DNA from: Colletotrichum lupini
Lineage: Eukaryota > Ascomycota > Sordariomycetes > Glomerellales > Glomerellaceae
Reading direction: 5' to 3'
Assembly (NCBI RefSeq): GCF_023278565.1
Contig: NC_064681.1
Span: 2,604,001 to 2,668,000 of the forward strand
Length of the DNA stretch: 64,000 bases
The position numbers and the translations under genes were made by a program. Shown here piece after piece: positions 35,121 to 46,259 of this stretch. How positions within the stretch are numbered: the stretch's first letter is position 1; the number at the start of each line of letters is the position of its first letter. The notes under the pieces were generated by a model. The model was not told the DNA's origin, searched no databases, and saw only the letters and a list, made by a program, of their open reading frames with translations.

Positions 35121-38100
35121 ATGGGTTCTCTTGCCGTCTCTCAGGACAGCGTTTCCCACGCCAGTATCAAGGCGAATAAGCAGCTGGCAGTACAACCCGT
35201 GGGCAAACATGGCCTTGACATCATCGATATTCGACGCGTTGCGGTTGAAACAAACTTGAAGGACGACATCATTTCCATGTGGAACCCCACAAACGGACCC
35301 CGGAGGCTGCCGACCCTGCTTCTCTACAATGAACGGGGCCTGCAATTGTTTGAGGATGTAAGTGCTGATCGAGTGCTCCTCAGCTCAGCCACATCTTGCG
35401 TGATCAACGCTAACAACTACCCTAGATCACATATCTGGAAGAGTACTACCTGACCAACAACGAAATCGAGGTTCTTGAGAAAAACTCAAAAGAGATCGCT
35501 CAGAATATCTCACCCGATTCTATGGTCATTGAGTTGGGAAGTGGGTCAGTGAATACTTGCTGAATGATGACTCGAACGAGATGATTCTGACCTTTTCTTG
35601 AAGCAATCTTCGTAAAGTTTGTTTGTTGCTGCAAGCTTTCGAGGACGCCGGCAAGAACATTGATTACTACGCACTCGACCTCTCTCGAGAGGAATTGGAA
35701 CGCACGCTTGCTCAAGTTCCTGATTTTCATCACGTCAAATGCCATGGTCTTTTGGGAACCTATGATGATGGCCGGGAATGGCTGAAACAGCCATCCAACC
35801 TGGCACGCACCAAGTGCATCTTGAGCTTGGGTTCCAGCATAGGTAGGAGAAACTGGATCTTCGATTCTCAACTCTAGGCATGTTTCTGAGTTCTTGTGTA
35901 GGAAATTTCGAGCGCGATGATGCGGCCGGTTTCCTCAAGCACTTCAGCGACGTTCTGACGCAGTCGGACAAGTTGCTGATAGGGCTTGACGGATGCTGCG
36001 ATCCTTCCAAGGTTTAGTGAGTTTGAATTCCCCATATATCTGGTCTACAGCTAGCTGATCTCAGACACAGCCATGGTTACAATGGTAATTGCGCTGCCTC
36101 GTAAAGCTCACTAAGTCCATGTACTAACACCTAGAATCCTAAGACCAGAAAGGAGTAACGCATGCGTAGGTGTATCATGAACCGCTGTTTGAGCCGCATT
36201 GACTGACCTCTGCAGGTTCATCCTCAACGGACTCGCCAACGCCAATGAGATCTTAGGAGAAGAGGCCTTCAAGCTCAAAGACTGGGAGGTCATCGGTGAG
36301 TATGTGTACGATGACGAAGGAGGACGTCACCAAGCTTTCTATTCGCCCGTTCGAGACACATACGTTCTTGGAGCACTCGTAAGGCAACACGAGCGCATCC
36401 AAGTTGAGCAGAGTCTGAAATACTCTCAACTGGGAGCCCAGAATCTGTGGAACATGGCAGGCTTGGTCGAGACGAACTGTTGGACAAAAGGAACCGAGCA
36501 TGGTGAGTGGAATCTTTCCCTCGCATAAGAAACCGAGTGATCAAGGCCGATGGTGGCCACCCTTCGTGAGAATGGTTCTGCACCCCATAAGCCTCCCCCA
36601 CGTTTGGCCGGCTACGTGGATCCAATTGCCCAAAAAGGCATTGTGCAGTCTCCGGATCGTAAGATGATGGATCTCACTGGTCCCGATGCGATCATCTGAC
36701 CGAGTTTCAATCATTCTATATCTTGCAGCGAAAATCACTCGCATCTTGGCTGGAAGCCCAATCTTCATTTCCGGAGCTGACTTGATCATAGGAATCCACA
36801 TGATTTCGAAGAGGAAAATGCCCTTCAGTCGTCTCCCCGAACTTTACGCTTCTTCGCCCTGTCCTACTCTGGACGATTGGCAGGCGTTGTGGGCGGCATG
36901 GGATGCTGTTACACAGGAAATGCTCCCAAGAGAGGAGTTGCTGGATCAACCCATCAAGCTTCGCAATGCTTGCATCTTCTACCTTGGGCATATCCCCGGG
37001 TTCCTAGACATTCAGTTGTGCAAAACTACAAGGACGCCTCCGACTGAGCCAGCCCACTTTCAGCCAATGTTCGAGCGGGGCATCGACCCTGATGTCGATA
37101 ATCCGGAGCAATGCCACTCTCATTCCGAAATCCCTGATGAATGGCCTGCAGTGGAAGAAATTCTTCAGTACCAGCAACGTGTACGATCCAGGCTACTTGA
37201 CCAGTACAAGAATGGAATCAATAACATCCCCAGAGCTGCTGCTCAAGGGATCTGGGTGGGATTTGAGCACGAGATCATGCACATGGAGACGCTCCTTTAT
37301 ATGATGCTCCAGAGCGACAAGACTGTCCCTCCTCCTGATGTTCTGCGCCCGGACTTCAAGCGCTTGGCCAATAAAGCTCGCCGGTCCCGGGTATCCAACC
37401 AGTGGCACGATGTACCTGCTCAGTCTATTGTTGTAGGCATGGACGAGCCTGATCTTGACGCTGGCGTCAACGGGTACTTTGGCTGGTAAGCAACGATTCT
37501 CTGAAACGTATATTCACAACTCACGTGGTACTAGGGACAATGAAAGACCTGCAAGGAAGACCAATGTTCATGCGTTCCAGGCACAAGGACGACCAATCAC
37601 AAATGAGGAGGTGAGTGACAAGATATTCTGCGAGATCAGTTCAAGGCTGACTAGAATAGTATGCGCAATACATGTTTGAAAACCACATCAAAAAGGTCCC
37701 TGCATCATGGGCCGATGTTCAAGCTGCAGAGTCCGATTCTGACACGGTCCTGGACGCGAATGGACAAACATTTCTTACCAATGGAAATACAAATGGCCAT
37801 GTCAACGGGGTCAACGGGCATGCCAACGGTCACGTCAATGGCCACACAAACGGTCATGTCAATGGCACTACAAATGGACATGTGAATGGACACCAGAACG
37901 GGGATAGTGTCGTCCCCGATTCATTCCTTGACGGCATTGCAGTTCGCACGGTTTATGGCTTGGTTCCGCTGAAATATGCTCTAGACTGGCCCATCTTCGC
38001 ATCTTTCGATGAACTCTCTGGATGTGCAGCATGGATGGGAGGCCGAATCCCGACATTTGAGGAGGCTCGAAGCATCTACACTTACGTTCATAACTCGAAG

Positions 38101-38724
38101 AAGATGGAAGCTGAGCGTACGCTGGGCAGGACGGTACCAGCAGTCAACGGGTAAGTTGAATATTTAGCTGATCTCAATGATCCCAGAGGCTGACGTCCCT
38201 ACTTTAGCCACCTGTCGAATGATGGAGTCGAGGAAACACCACCAAAGAAGAAGTCGCTTGAGGCCGCGGAGGTTCGATCGGAGCTATTCGCGGACCTCGA
38301 TGGTGCCAATGTCGGCTTGCAGCATTGGCACCCGGTTCCCGTGACGGCCGACGGCGGTCGCCTCGCGGGACAGGGTGAGCTCGGCGGTGTCTGGGAGTGG
38401 ACCAGCACGCCCCTTGCTCGTCATGAGGGGTTCGAGCCTATGCCTCTATACCCTCAGTACACGGGTAAGACACTTGCATTTCCCGAGAGTGATAATCTTG
38501 CTAACGATGAGCTGTAGCCGACTTCTTCGATGGCAAGCACAACATCGTGCTTGGAGGATCGTGGTCAACGCATCCCCGCATCGCCGGCCGAAGATCATTG
38601 TAAGTCGACTACTGTGTAGGCGATGTCTTGGTACAATGTGCTGATAATTTGTAGTGTCAACTGGTATCAACGAAACTACCCCTTTGCCTGGTGTGGCGCA
38701 AGACTCGTCAGGGATATCAAATAA
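35121..38724 (+). CDS. egt1: Ergothioneine biosynthesis protein 1 (EGT1)
   Basis: Thirteen exons: 35121-35357, 35426-35544, 35604-35842, 35902-36016, 36071-36084, 36144-36165, 36216-36502, 36792-37485, 37535-37610, 37660-38150, 38208-38464, 38518-38599 and 38655-38724, giving 821 residues in frame. The fungal enzyme fuses two bacterial activities. The N-terminal EgtD-like part trimethylates histidine to hercynine with SAM (ELGSGNLRKV binding loop near residue 114). The C-terminal EgtB-like part makes hercynylcysteine sulfoxide, with a DinB-type iron site HEIMHME (His425, His429, Glu431) and a formylglycine-generating-enzyme-like domain ([44 protein letters not shown]). It would act in the cytosol to make the antioxidant ergothioneine. 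Oddities are two consecutive microexons of 14 and 22 bp, a 289-bp intron, and an Asn-Gly-His repeat insert at about residues 563-604. Confidence 0.93.
37781..37905 (+). repeat. NGH tandem repeat inside EGT1
   Basis: About ten imperfect 12-15 bp units that encode N-G-H-V-N-G, N-G-H-A and N-G-H-T variants, in frame within exon 10. The insert falls within the formylglycine-enzyme-like domain, between the FENHIKK helix and the next conserved block, and is presumably a surface loop. Confidence 0.85.
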
Positions 38725-40309
38725 GCAGTTGCCTTCTTTTCATTTTGCTGGTTTTCATCGACTAATGTAGTATTACCTCTCTTAATCACACCCCTTCTGG
38801 TAAAGGCTATCAGTCCAACACTGCTTTCGCCACGAGAACGACTCAACTTCGTTCGCACCATTCCCTTGGCATTTGCCCAAAAAGCTTGAGTATTTGTTGG
38901 TCTTGTCTCATCTTGCTAGGAGCATTATTGGGGGAAACGAAAAAAGGAATCAAGGGGCATCCACACGGGTTTTCCATCTCTAGGTGTATCGTGTTTCTTA
39001 CTTTGGGTTTCTTATGGGTGGCCTGGCTATCGTTTCTTCGATTTGAAATTGGGCATCGTGAAACGTTTTCACTGTACTACTACTTTTCGCCAAACCAGGC
39101 GACTTCCGCCGACTTGAGCGGGATATCATCAATCAAGATTCACATTCGCTAAAAAAAAAGCCTTACCAGAGCCTACGTTGGCTGACCGCGACGATGGTCT
39201 TTGCCACTGCTGAGTACTGACGATCCAAGATGCCGCTCACGAGCTCCCGCATCCTCGGTTCTCGGGTACCTTACCTACCTCGCAAGTTACGTATCGTTTT
39301 TCGGGAACAAGAACGAGGTGCCGAACATCCATCCATCCAATATCCATTCATCCATCCATCCCCGCCTTTTCCAACCCGACCCCGGACCATTAAAAAAAAG
39401 TTCCTGCAAACCCCTTGGTCGGGCGTACTGCGTATGCATGTCATACTGCGCGCGTGGACAGTTCCCACATTGGAAATTGTGACGTCAAGAGGCCGTGGGG
39501 GTCGGTCGGTCGGTTTCCCCTCCCTTTGGTCTTTTTCACCTTCTTGGACCTTCCCCGTCTCTTGTTGTATTATGGGGTAGTAGCTATCACGGACAAATTA
39601 CGAGTGCAGGGCGAAGACACCTGAGGAGAAGGGAAGGGGAGGGGAGGGGGAAGGGTTGCCTTGCCCGCCCGCCTCATCGTGAGGCCGTTCGTGCGCAGTG
39701 CGTCTGGTAAGGTGAGGTAAGGTACCTTGGGTACGGTGCGAGGCGTCCGCCTCGCAGGAGTCTTGGTTGCATATTCTCGTATATCTGAGCAGGTCATTTG
39801 GTGAGCGTTCATTCCGTGTACACTGCACGTATGCGCTGTGAACACAGGTAGCAGAGAATGATTGGAATTTTGAACCTTTTGTTTCTTCCTTACTCTATTT
39901 CGAGTTATAAAAAGGGCATTTCTTGCCGACAAGTCCCTCCCGTCCCGTGATCAGCAGGACAGTTTCTCCGGCAAGGCGCCTGCATCTATTCAAGTGATAG
40001 GTACCTTATACCTGCCCGATTCACGGTCATACTACCTGCCGCTGTAAAGAGCATTTTTTACCAAGCGGCCATGATCGGTCAATTCCCTTACCATGCGCCT
40101 GGCCATCGGACTCTGGCATTGAGACGCCGCTCTCTATCGCCGGCGAGACTTCTCTTCGTCTCCACAATCCGGACCCCGGCATGTCTGCGGCCGGCCCCAA
40201 GTGGGCATCAAGGCCCACGTTCTCATCATTTGCGATCGTGGAGAGTCTCCGAATTTTGAAACATTTGAAAATCCTAGGCGGGTATATATGTGTTGTTTTG
40301 TAGGGGGAG
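38725..40309. other. Intergenic region between convergent genes
   Basis: EGT1 and eIF2B alpha converge here, so this is mostly 3' flanking sequence. No gene is recognised. An (ATCC)n-like tract lies at 39326-39361 and a G/A-rich purine tract at 39622-39655. Confidence 0.5.
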
Positions 40310-41597
40310 TCAACCGTTCAAGCTACCATAGATGTCGAGGAGCTGCTCAAACACGTAGCTGGGAAGCTTGACACCATTTTCTGTCACGAGGTTGGAAATG
40401 AAATCAGGGGGCTTAGGACAATTTTGTCAGCAATTATGATCAAGTCTGAAAATGAGGAATGTGGGATTGTGGGTGTGATAAAACTCACAGTGTAGTCTAC
40501 CGCATCCTCAGGCTGCTCGCTGGCACCGTCCGTCCGGAAGTCCAAGACGTGCTGCTGGAAACCGAGATCCCGCTGGTCCAGAGGCACCTTGCGCACAAAC
40601 TTGTGGGACTCGGCGGCAACGTAGAAGGGCAGACCGGCCTGCTTTGCCAGCTTGGCGATCTGATAGGTGCCCATCCGCGAGATGATACCGCCGTTCTGCG
40701 TGACGGCCTCGGCGCCGACAAAGACCATGTGGACCTGGCGCAGCAAGCCGAGGACGTGGGCGACGGCGGGCTCGGCGATCTCGGCGACGGGAATGCCCTT
40801 GTCGCGGAGCTCCTTGACCACGCGGTCCGACTCGGCGGGGCGGTGCTCGTCGCGGACGTAGACGACCTTGAAGCGGACACCGCCGTCGCCGGACTGGTCT
40901 GCGGCGCGGAAGAGCAGGTCGGAGACGGCGCGGGAGGCACCGTGGGTGAGAACGACCTTGCCGTCGCGGACGAAGCGCCAGCCGGCGTCGGCGATGCGGT
41001 CGCGGGCGGCGATGGCGCGGGAGGCGAAGAGGCGGCCGTTGCGGAGGAGGTGGGTGCGGACGGCTTCGAAGGACTGGTAGGGGGAGGGGGCGGCGGCGGC
41101 CGAGGCGGATGCGTTTGCGCCTTCTTGCTGCTTAAGCGAGGAGACGAGGTACTGCAGGAAGAGGTCGGTGCCGGCCTGGAGGGGAACGGGGTTGTTGACG
41201 GATGCGTGGAGGGTGTTTGAGGCGCGCTTGACGAGGTCGAGGGTCTCGAAGACGGTGGTTGTGCCCGAGGCGTTGAGGAGGGCGATGAGGGCCTCGATGG
41301 CGGCGACGGGTTTTGTCAGGTCTGGGTCCTCGAGGAGGGAGTGATATGTTGAGACGATGCTGTAGGGGAAGAGGGGTTAGCCTTGAAATGGACGTTGAGA
41401 GTGGGTTGTGCCGTACTCGATGGCATCACTTGTCTTGATACGGATAGGGATGTCGGTGGAGGACTTTTGGCCGTCGCCAGCTGCTGTAAAGTCACGTTGT
41501 CAGTATTGGGTTCCTTTAACGTGACACGTTTGAACGCAAGTAGATTGTCAGGCAGAGAGAAAGGGGGTAGCGCACGTGTCAGGTCGCCGGTGGCCAT
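40310..41597 (-). CDS. GCN3: Translation initiation factor eIF2B subunit alpha
   Basis: Four exons on the minus strand: 41597-41576, 41483-41417, 41359-40489 and 40411-40310, giving 353 residues. eIF2B is the cytosolic GDP-GTP exchange factor for eIF2; the alpha subunit with beta and delta forms the regulatory core that senses phosphorylated eIF2 and controls translation under stress. Visible family features are the N-terminal helical domain (IVSTYHSLL...DLTKPVAAIEALIALL), the Rossmann-like domain with VLTHGASRAV, VVYVRDEHRPAESDR and MVFVGAEAVTQNGGIISRMGTYQIA, and the C-terminal PPDFISNLVTENG...YVFEQLLDIYG. The first exon is 22 bp. Exon 2 has a tandem CAGCAG acceptor. The central exon is unusually GC-rich with an Ala-rich insert (ASASAAAAP), which explains the long antisense open frame there. 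Confidence 0.93.
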
Positions 41598-42145
41598 GGT
41601 GATGTATGTGAAGAAGGATTCGATTCGGAAGATGGGCAAGGCCCTGCGCAGCATGCAACTCGTGCGCTGGTTTCGGTATCGTCAGTGCTGCTGACAGCGG
41701 TCGCCGAGAAGATTGTAGGATATCGGTAGTGTGGTTAGAGGGGAATTGGTGCGAAGTTGGTGGTGGGCCGTTGAGTTGAGAGTCGCGATGGCGGGGTTTG
41801 GTGTTGAAGCTCTGGGAAATTTTGGGCAAAAGGCAGTGACTCAATTCCCACGGGCCACGAGTGACCGAATGGAGCTTGCCGTTGCGCCCACGCCCAAAGG
41901 GATTGATGGCTCTGATTTGGCGGGGTAATTAGGAGGGGCTCTTCTTAGGTTCACAACCGGAAGCTCCGATATGGATCTACCTAATGCCACACGTCATCTA
42001 CACGCATCTCGCAAGTACCCACCTATCTACTCCGGGGCCTCCCAAGTCGCCCTCCGAGCCCGTACGCAAGGTGCAAGCCTCCGTCTAGGCCCCCCGTCGG
42101 TCCAGGGTCCCTACAACACCACAGAAATAGCGGTCTCATCGCCCT
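41598..42145. other. Promoter region of eIF2B alpha
   Basis: About 550 bp between the start of eIF2B alpha and the target duplication of the TIR element. No gene is seen. The transposon insertion lies just over 500 bp upstream of the start codon, so regulatory sequence may be affected. Confidence 0.45.
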
Positions 42146-42153
42146 GTATCGTC

Positions 42154-42206
42154 GAGTACGGCTATTCCGCACCCACACGAAGGCTATCCCGCACCCATAC
42201 TAGGCC
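42154..42206 (+). repeat. Left TIR of 3.7-kb element
   Basis: 53 bp with an internal near-repeat GGCTATTCCGCACCCA / GGCTATCCCGCACCCA. It pairs with 45838-45890 with one mismatch (C here, T on the equivalent strand of the right copy, a RIP-type change). Confidence 0.92.
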
Positions 42207-42670
42207 CGCTCGGGGAAATAGTAGGTAGAATTAGGTAGTAGCTATATTAAGTAGCTCTAGCTAATTCTAGCGGCTAGGTTACTTATATATTAACCTAAGT
42301 AACGTAATTATATAATTATTATAGTACTTTTCTATTAACTATATTAGGATATTTTTATATTAATTTAATTACCTAATTCCTACTTTTTTATATTTTCCTT
42401 AAGCTTTTTTTAATAAATTTAATAAATAATTCGATTAACGACTTTTTTATAAGGGTTCGGCTATATTAATAAGACCTTAGTTATAAAATAAATAAGTTAA
42501 AGTTAAAAAAGCGGTAAAACGGCTCCCTATTCTACTTAGATCTCGTATATAAATATAATAATTAGCTACGGTAATTAGTAATTAAATAATAATAAATAAT
42601 AATATTAAAAACGGGCTACTTATAGAGGGCTCGTATATATTAATACCCTAACTTATAAAATAAGTATAGA

Positions 42671-42731
42671 ATAAGTATAATATATAATAAGTATAATATA
42701 TAATAAGTATAATATATAATAAGTATAATTA
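42671..42731. repeat. 16-bp tandem repeat
   Basis: About 3.7 copies of ATAAGTATAATATATA in the RIP-mutated interior of the TIR element. Confidence 0.85.
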
Positions 42732-44654
42732 TAAATTATTAATAATAGAATCGTACTCGTTAAGCTAGGTCTTTTATAAGCTAAGTTAATAAGAGTTTAG
42801 TAAAAAGACGGTTAGGGTTATAATAAAGTTATTATTAATAACTAAAAAACTTACTTTTATTTATATTACTACTTAAATCCATAATTCTATAAGTATACTC
42901 GTTAAATAGCGCGACGTTAAGAATACTTAGTAAAAGCTATAATAGGATAAGTACGGCCCGCTCTTTTTGATATAAATCTTTTTATAAGTACTTAACGATA
43001 ATAACAATATAATATTTTTAATAATTTACTATAGCCCTATAATAAGTAAGATCGATAACGTATTTTAAATATATATATAATACTTTAAAATATAAAAAAA
43101 GAACCCTAAATTACTTATAATAAATAATACTTATAAGGTTAGTAATTATATAATTAGAAGTTATTAAGACTTACTAAGAGAGTAAGTTAACTATTTTAAT
43201 ATACTACTTTTATAAATTAATAATATAACTTCTATTTATATTATATTTAACGCAGCCTTTTACTTCGTATTAAGTAAAAATATAAAAACTTTTAAATAAG
43301 TACTAAGCTAGTTAAAATTAGTATAAAAAAAAAAGAAATTCCGTAACTAAAAATAATTATTACGGACTTTAATAATACGCTAAAAAAGGGAATAAGGGTA
43401 GTATTTCTAGATATACTATAATAAATCTATTTTTAGTATATTTTTAAAAATATAATATTAAATATTAAATAGAAATAGGATAGTATATATAAAAAGGAAT
43501 CCGTAGCTATTTAGAATTCTTACGAAGCTACTTTCTAACTTTATATATTAGTATTAAAAAATTTATTACTTAGCACTAGAATTAATCCTTAAAATAAGGT
43601 ACTAAAGTAATTAAAAAGCTCTAGTTAGCTTAATTGTATTAATATAAATTTAGTAAATCTTTAGGAATTAATTAACTAAGTAAAGATTACGAAAAGTAAG
43701 GATCTTATAGCTAGCTCGCTAAGTTAATTTTTAACTTACGAATTACTTTAACTAACATAGCCCGTTAATAACGATTATTTATTTTTAATTAATTTACTAA
43801 TTCTATTACCTCTACGGCCCTTAATTATACTAATTTTATTATTAAATTCGTATAAATAAACGCTTAATAAATTTCTTAAGGCTTAGTATACGTACGTTTA
43901 TACTAGGACTAAAGAAGATTTTAACTATTACTAAGCTATATTTTATAAAATCTTCGATTTTACGTAGCTACGAATAGTCTCGTATTTCGAGGTTATTTAT
44001 TTACTTTTTTATAAATAATTTTATACTTATTACGTTAGTTACTTATAAAATTACGGTTTTAAAGTTACGTTATGTATAGAGTTTACTTATTATAAGTTAA
44101 AGTTGTACTTACGTAATCGGCTCTCTAACTTCTATAGTTTTTAACTTATTATTGTTAAAATAGTTTATATAAAAGAAGTACGATTTAAAAAGGAAGTAAG
44201 TAAATAAAAATATTATATTAAAATAGGCTATAGTAATATACCTATAATAAGGAATCTTTTATTAATAATCTCTTTTTAGGTACTTAATTAAATCTAGTAT
44301 TAATTACGTATTATTAAAAAGGTCTTTTATAACTAATCTCGTACGAAGTACCTACCTCCCTATACTAATACCTTTTTAAGCTAATAGGGCCTATTATACT
44401 ACTATAACTTCCTCGACTATTTAAAGTTAAGTAACCCGGCTTAGTTACTTATAAAAAATAATATTAACTACTACTAATAATTAAATTAGGATCTAGTACG
44501 TTAGTATTAATCCTTTTACTAAAAAAACGTTAACTAACCTTTTTTACCTTATTCTAGCTTATAATTATTACTCTCCGTAAAGTAACCCGTAAAGCTAACT
44601 TAAAAATAATTAAGTTACGTATTAATTATTAATAATTTACCCCGATTATTACTA

Positions 44655-45160
44655 ACGATAATTGTTACGAAGGTAACTTTGTTTACCTTATTATTCGCCT
44701 TATTATCAATATTACGTAAGCAAACTATATACTATATTAATCTACGATTTCTATAGATTATTATAGGTATTGATTATGTAAGCAATACTGCTTATATAAG
44801 CTTACGTGAGCAATGGAAAGTACTGGAAGGTAACTAAATAATCTGGAATTTACTTAAGGCGGAATTACGTACTACGATTACGCATTCACTTATGTATACG
44901 CTTATTAATTATATCATAATTAATAAGCAATAGAATATTCTAGTAGGAGGTTTTTATACCTATATATAGGCGTGTATTTACCTACTTAGACCTTTCGTTA
45001 AGCAAGCAACTTCTTATATAGTAATTCAACTATATTACTCTCTTTATTACAAAAACCTCTTTTATATACGCTTATTTCCCCTATATTCATATATTCTTAC
45101 TTCTATATGAATATTTACTTTCTATATTCTTTATAAGAATATCCCGCATTACCTCGTTAA
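44655..45160. other. Less-mutated island, possible nested solo LTR
   Basis: Unlike the rest of the 3.7-kb element, this stretch keeps many TG and CA dinucleotides (for example AAGCAATACTGC, GAGCAATGGAAAG). It begins near TGTTACGAAGG, has a TATATATAGG box near 44964, and then a C/T-rich leader-like tract. These are LTR-like traits, but I could not define the right end or a target duplication, so the identification is tentative. Confidence 0.35.
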
Positions 45161-45837
45161 AGCTATACGTACTAGAATAATACCCTTTATAATAAGCCTA
45201 CTATACCCTTTTAGGGTTAGAATATTATTTTTAGCTTATATAATAATTCTATTTTAAGAGAGCCCTCTGCTTTTAAATACGACCTATTATTACGTTATTA
45301 AAATATTACCCCTACCCCTACGCTAGCCCCTACGTAGCTATAAAAAAAGTAAAAAACCGCTACTAAAGCCGCTAATAAGTAATTAGTTAATATATTATAA
45401 AATACTATTACTTTTATTATTAATACCTAATTTAACTTATAGCTTAGTAAGTTAATTACTAAAATAATAAGACTTTAATAGCCTTAACTACTATTATAAT
45501 ACTCTTTTTAGTAATCTTACTACCCTTATAACGTACCCTTTTTATTAAATTAATAATAATACTACTACTTCGTAGCTTTATTAATACTTTTATTATAGCC
45601 GTAATTAAGATAATTAGGCTAATAGTATAATAAGTAATAAGAGGGTAGTTAGTAAAATTAGCTTAGCCCGAGCCTAGGTAAGTAATAGTAGTAATTTTAG
45701 TATTATAATAGTTAATTCGGTAGATAATTATATATTAAGTAATCGTAAACTCGTAATTATTAACGTAGTAATTTCTATAGTAGTATTGCTATTAAAATGC
45801 ATATTAAGGCTGTGCTGCCCCAGTTTTTACTAAATAT

Positions 45838-45890
45838 GGCCTAGTATAGGTGCGGGATAGCCTTCGTGTGGGTGCGGAATAGCCGTACTC
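45838..45890 (-). repeat. Right TIR of 3.7-kb element
   Basis: The reverse complement of 42154-42206 with one mismatch. Normal GC resumes directly after it. Confidence 0.92.
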
Positions 45891-45898
45891 GTATCGTC

Positions 45899-46259
45899 AC
45901 CGTCACCCTGAAAGCATCCCACTACCGACAGCGGGGTCCCCTCTACTCCCGAAACACTGACACCACCCAATGCCCAGCTAATCAAGCTCCCGTCCTTGTA
46001 AGCCTTCATCTCCCCCCCTCCCCTGAATACAAGCAAGCAATTCAACCCCGTTTTCTCTTCCCTCTGCTTTCTTTTCTCCATCATGAAGCTTCTTCTACCT
46101 CTACAAGACCGAGACACCCGTAGAAGCTCCCAAGCACATCCTCTTACCCCTCCCTGACAGTACTTGAAGCTATATTCCTCTCCGTCAACATAACCTCCAC
46201 CACCAACACCTCATCTACAACTCCATCACAGTTGTTCAGCACACAAAGAACACAACACA
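45899..46259. promoter_or_regulatory. Promoter and 5' UTR of NECAP-like gene
   Basis: A 361-bp interval between the transposon target site and the ATG at 46260. It is C- and CT-rich with repeated CACC/AACACAAC motifs just before the start, a usual fungal 5' UTR composition. No TATA box is obvious. The transposon therefore lies close to the transcription start. Confidence 0.4.

Larger units (their letters stand above)
42146..45898. mobile_element. 3.7-kb RIP-mutated TIR transposon (hAT-like)
   Basis: Terminal inverted repeats of 53 bp (42154-42206 and 45838-45890) start GAGTACGGCTATTCC and differ at one base. They are flanked by a perfect 8-bp direct repeat GTATCGTC at 42146-42153 and 45891-45898. 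The size (3,737 bp) fits a once autonomous DNA transposon. Inside, the sequence is about four-fifths A+T, almost free of CA/TG except for one island, and has no usable open frame, so the transposase cannot be identified. An 8-bp duplication points to hAT; the TIR itself contains two copies of a GGCTATYCCGCACCCA unit. Confidence 0.85.

Noticed and set aside
40459..41220. 253-codon plus-strand open frame, Gly/Val/Asp-rich
   Set aside because: It lies antisense to the GC-rich central exon of eIF2B alpha, whose family motifs are unambiguous. The low-complexity composition is the shadow of that exon.
42664..42731. CRISPR-like or satellite array
   Set aside because: It is a simple 16-bp AT tandem repeat with no spacers, inside a RIP-mutated transposon of a eukaryote.
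42157..45887. Reading the 3.7-kb element as a pogo/Fot1-like transposon with a TA target duplication
   Set aside because: TA does flank CGGCTATTCC on both sides, but the inverted match extends outward by GAGTA and is then followed by a perfect 8-bp direct repeat, which is very unlikely by chance. The 8-bp reading explains more of the sequence.
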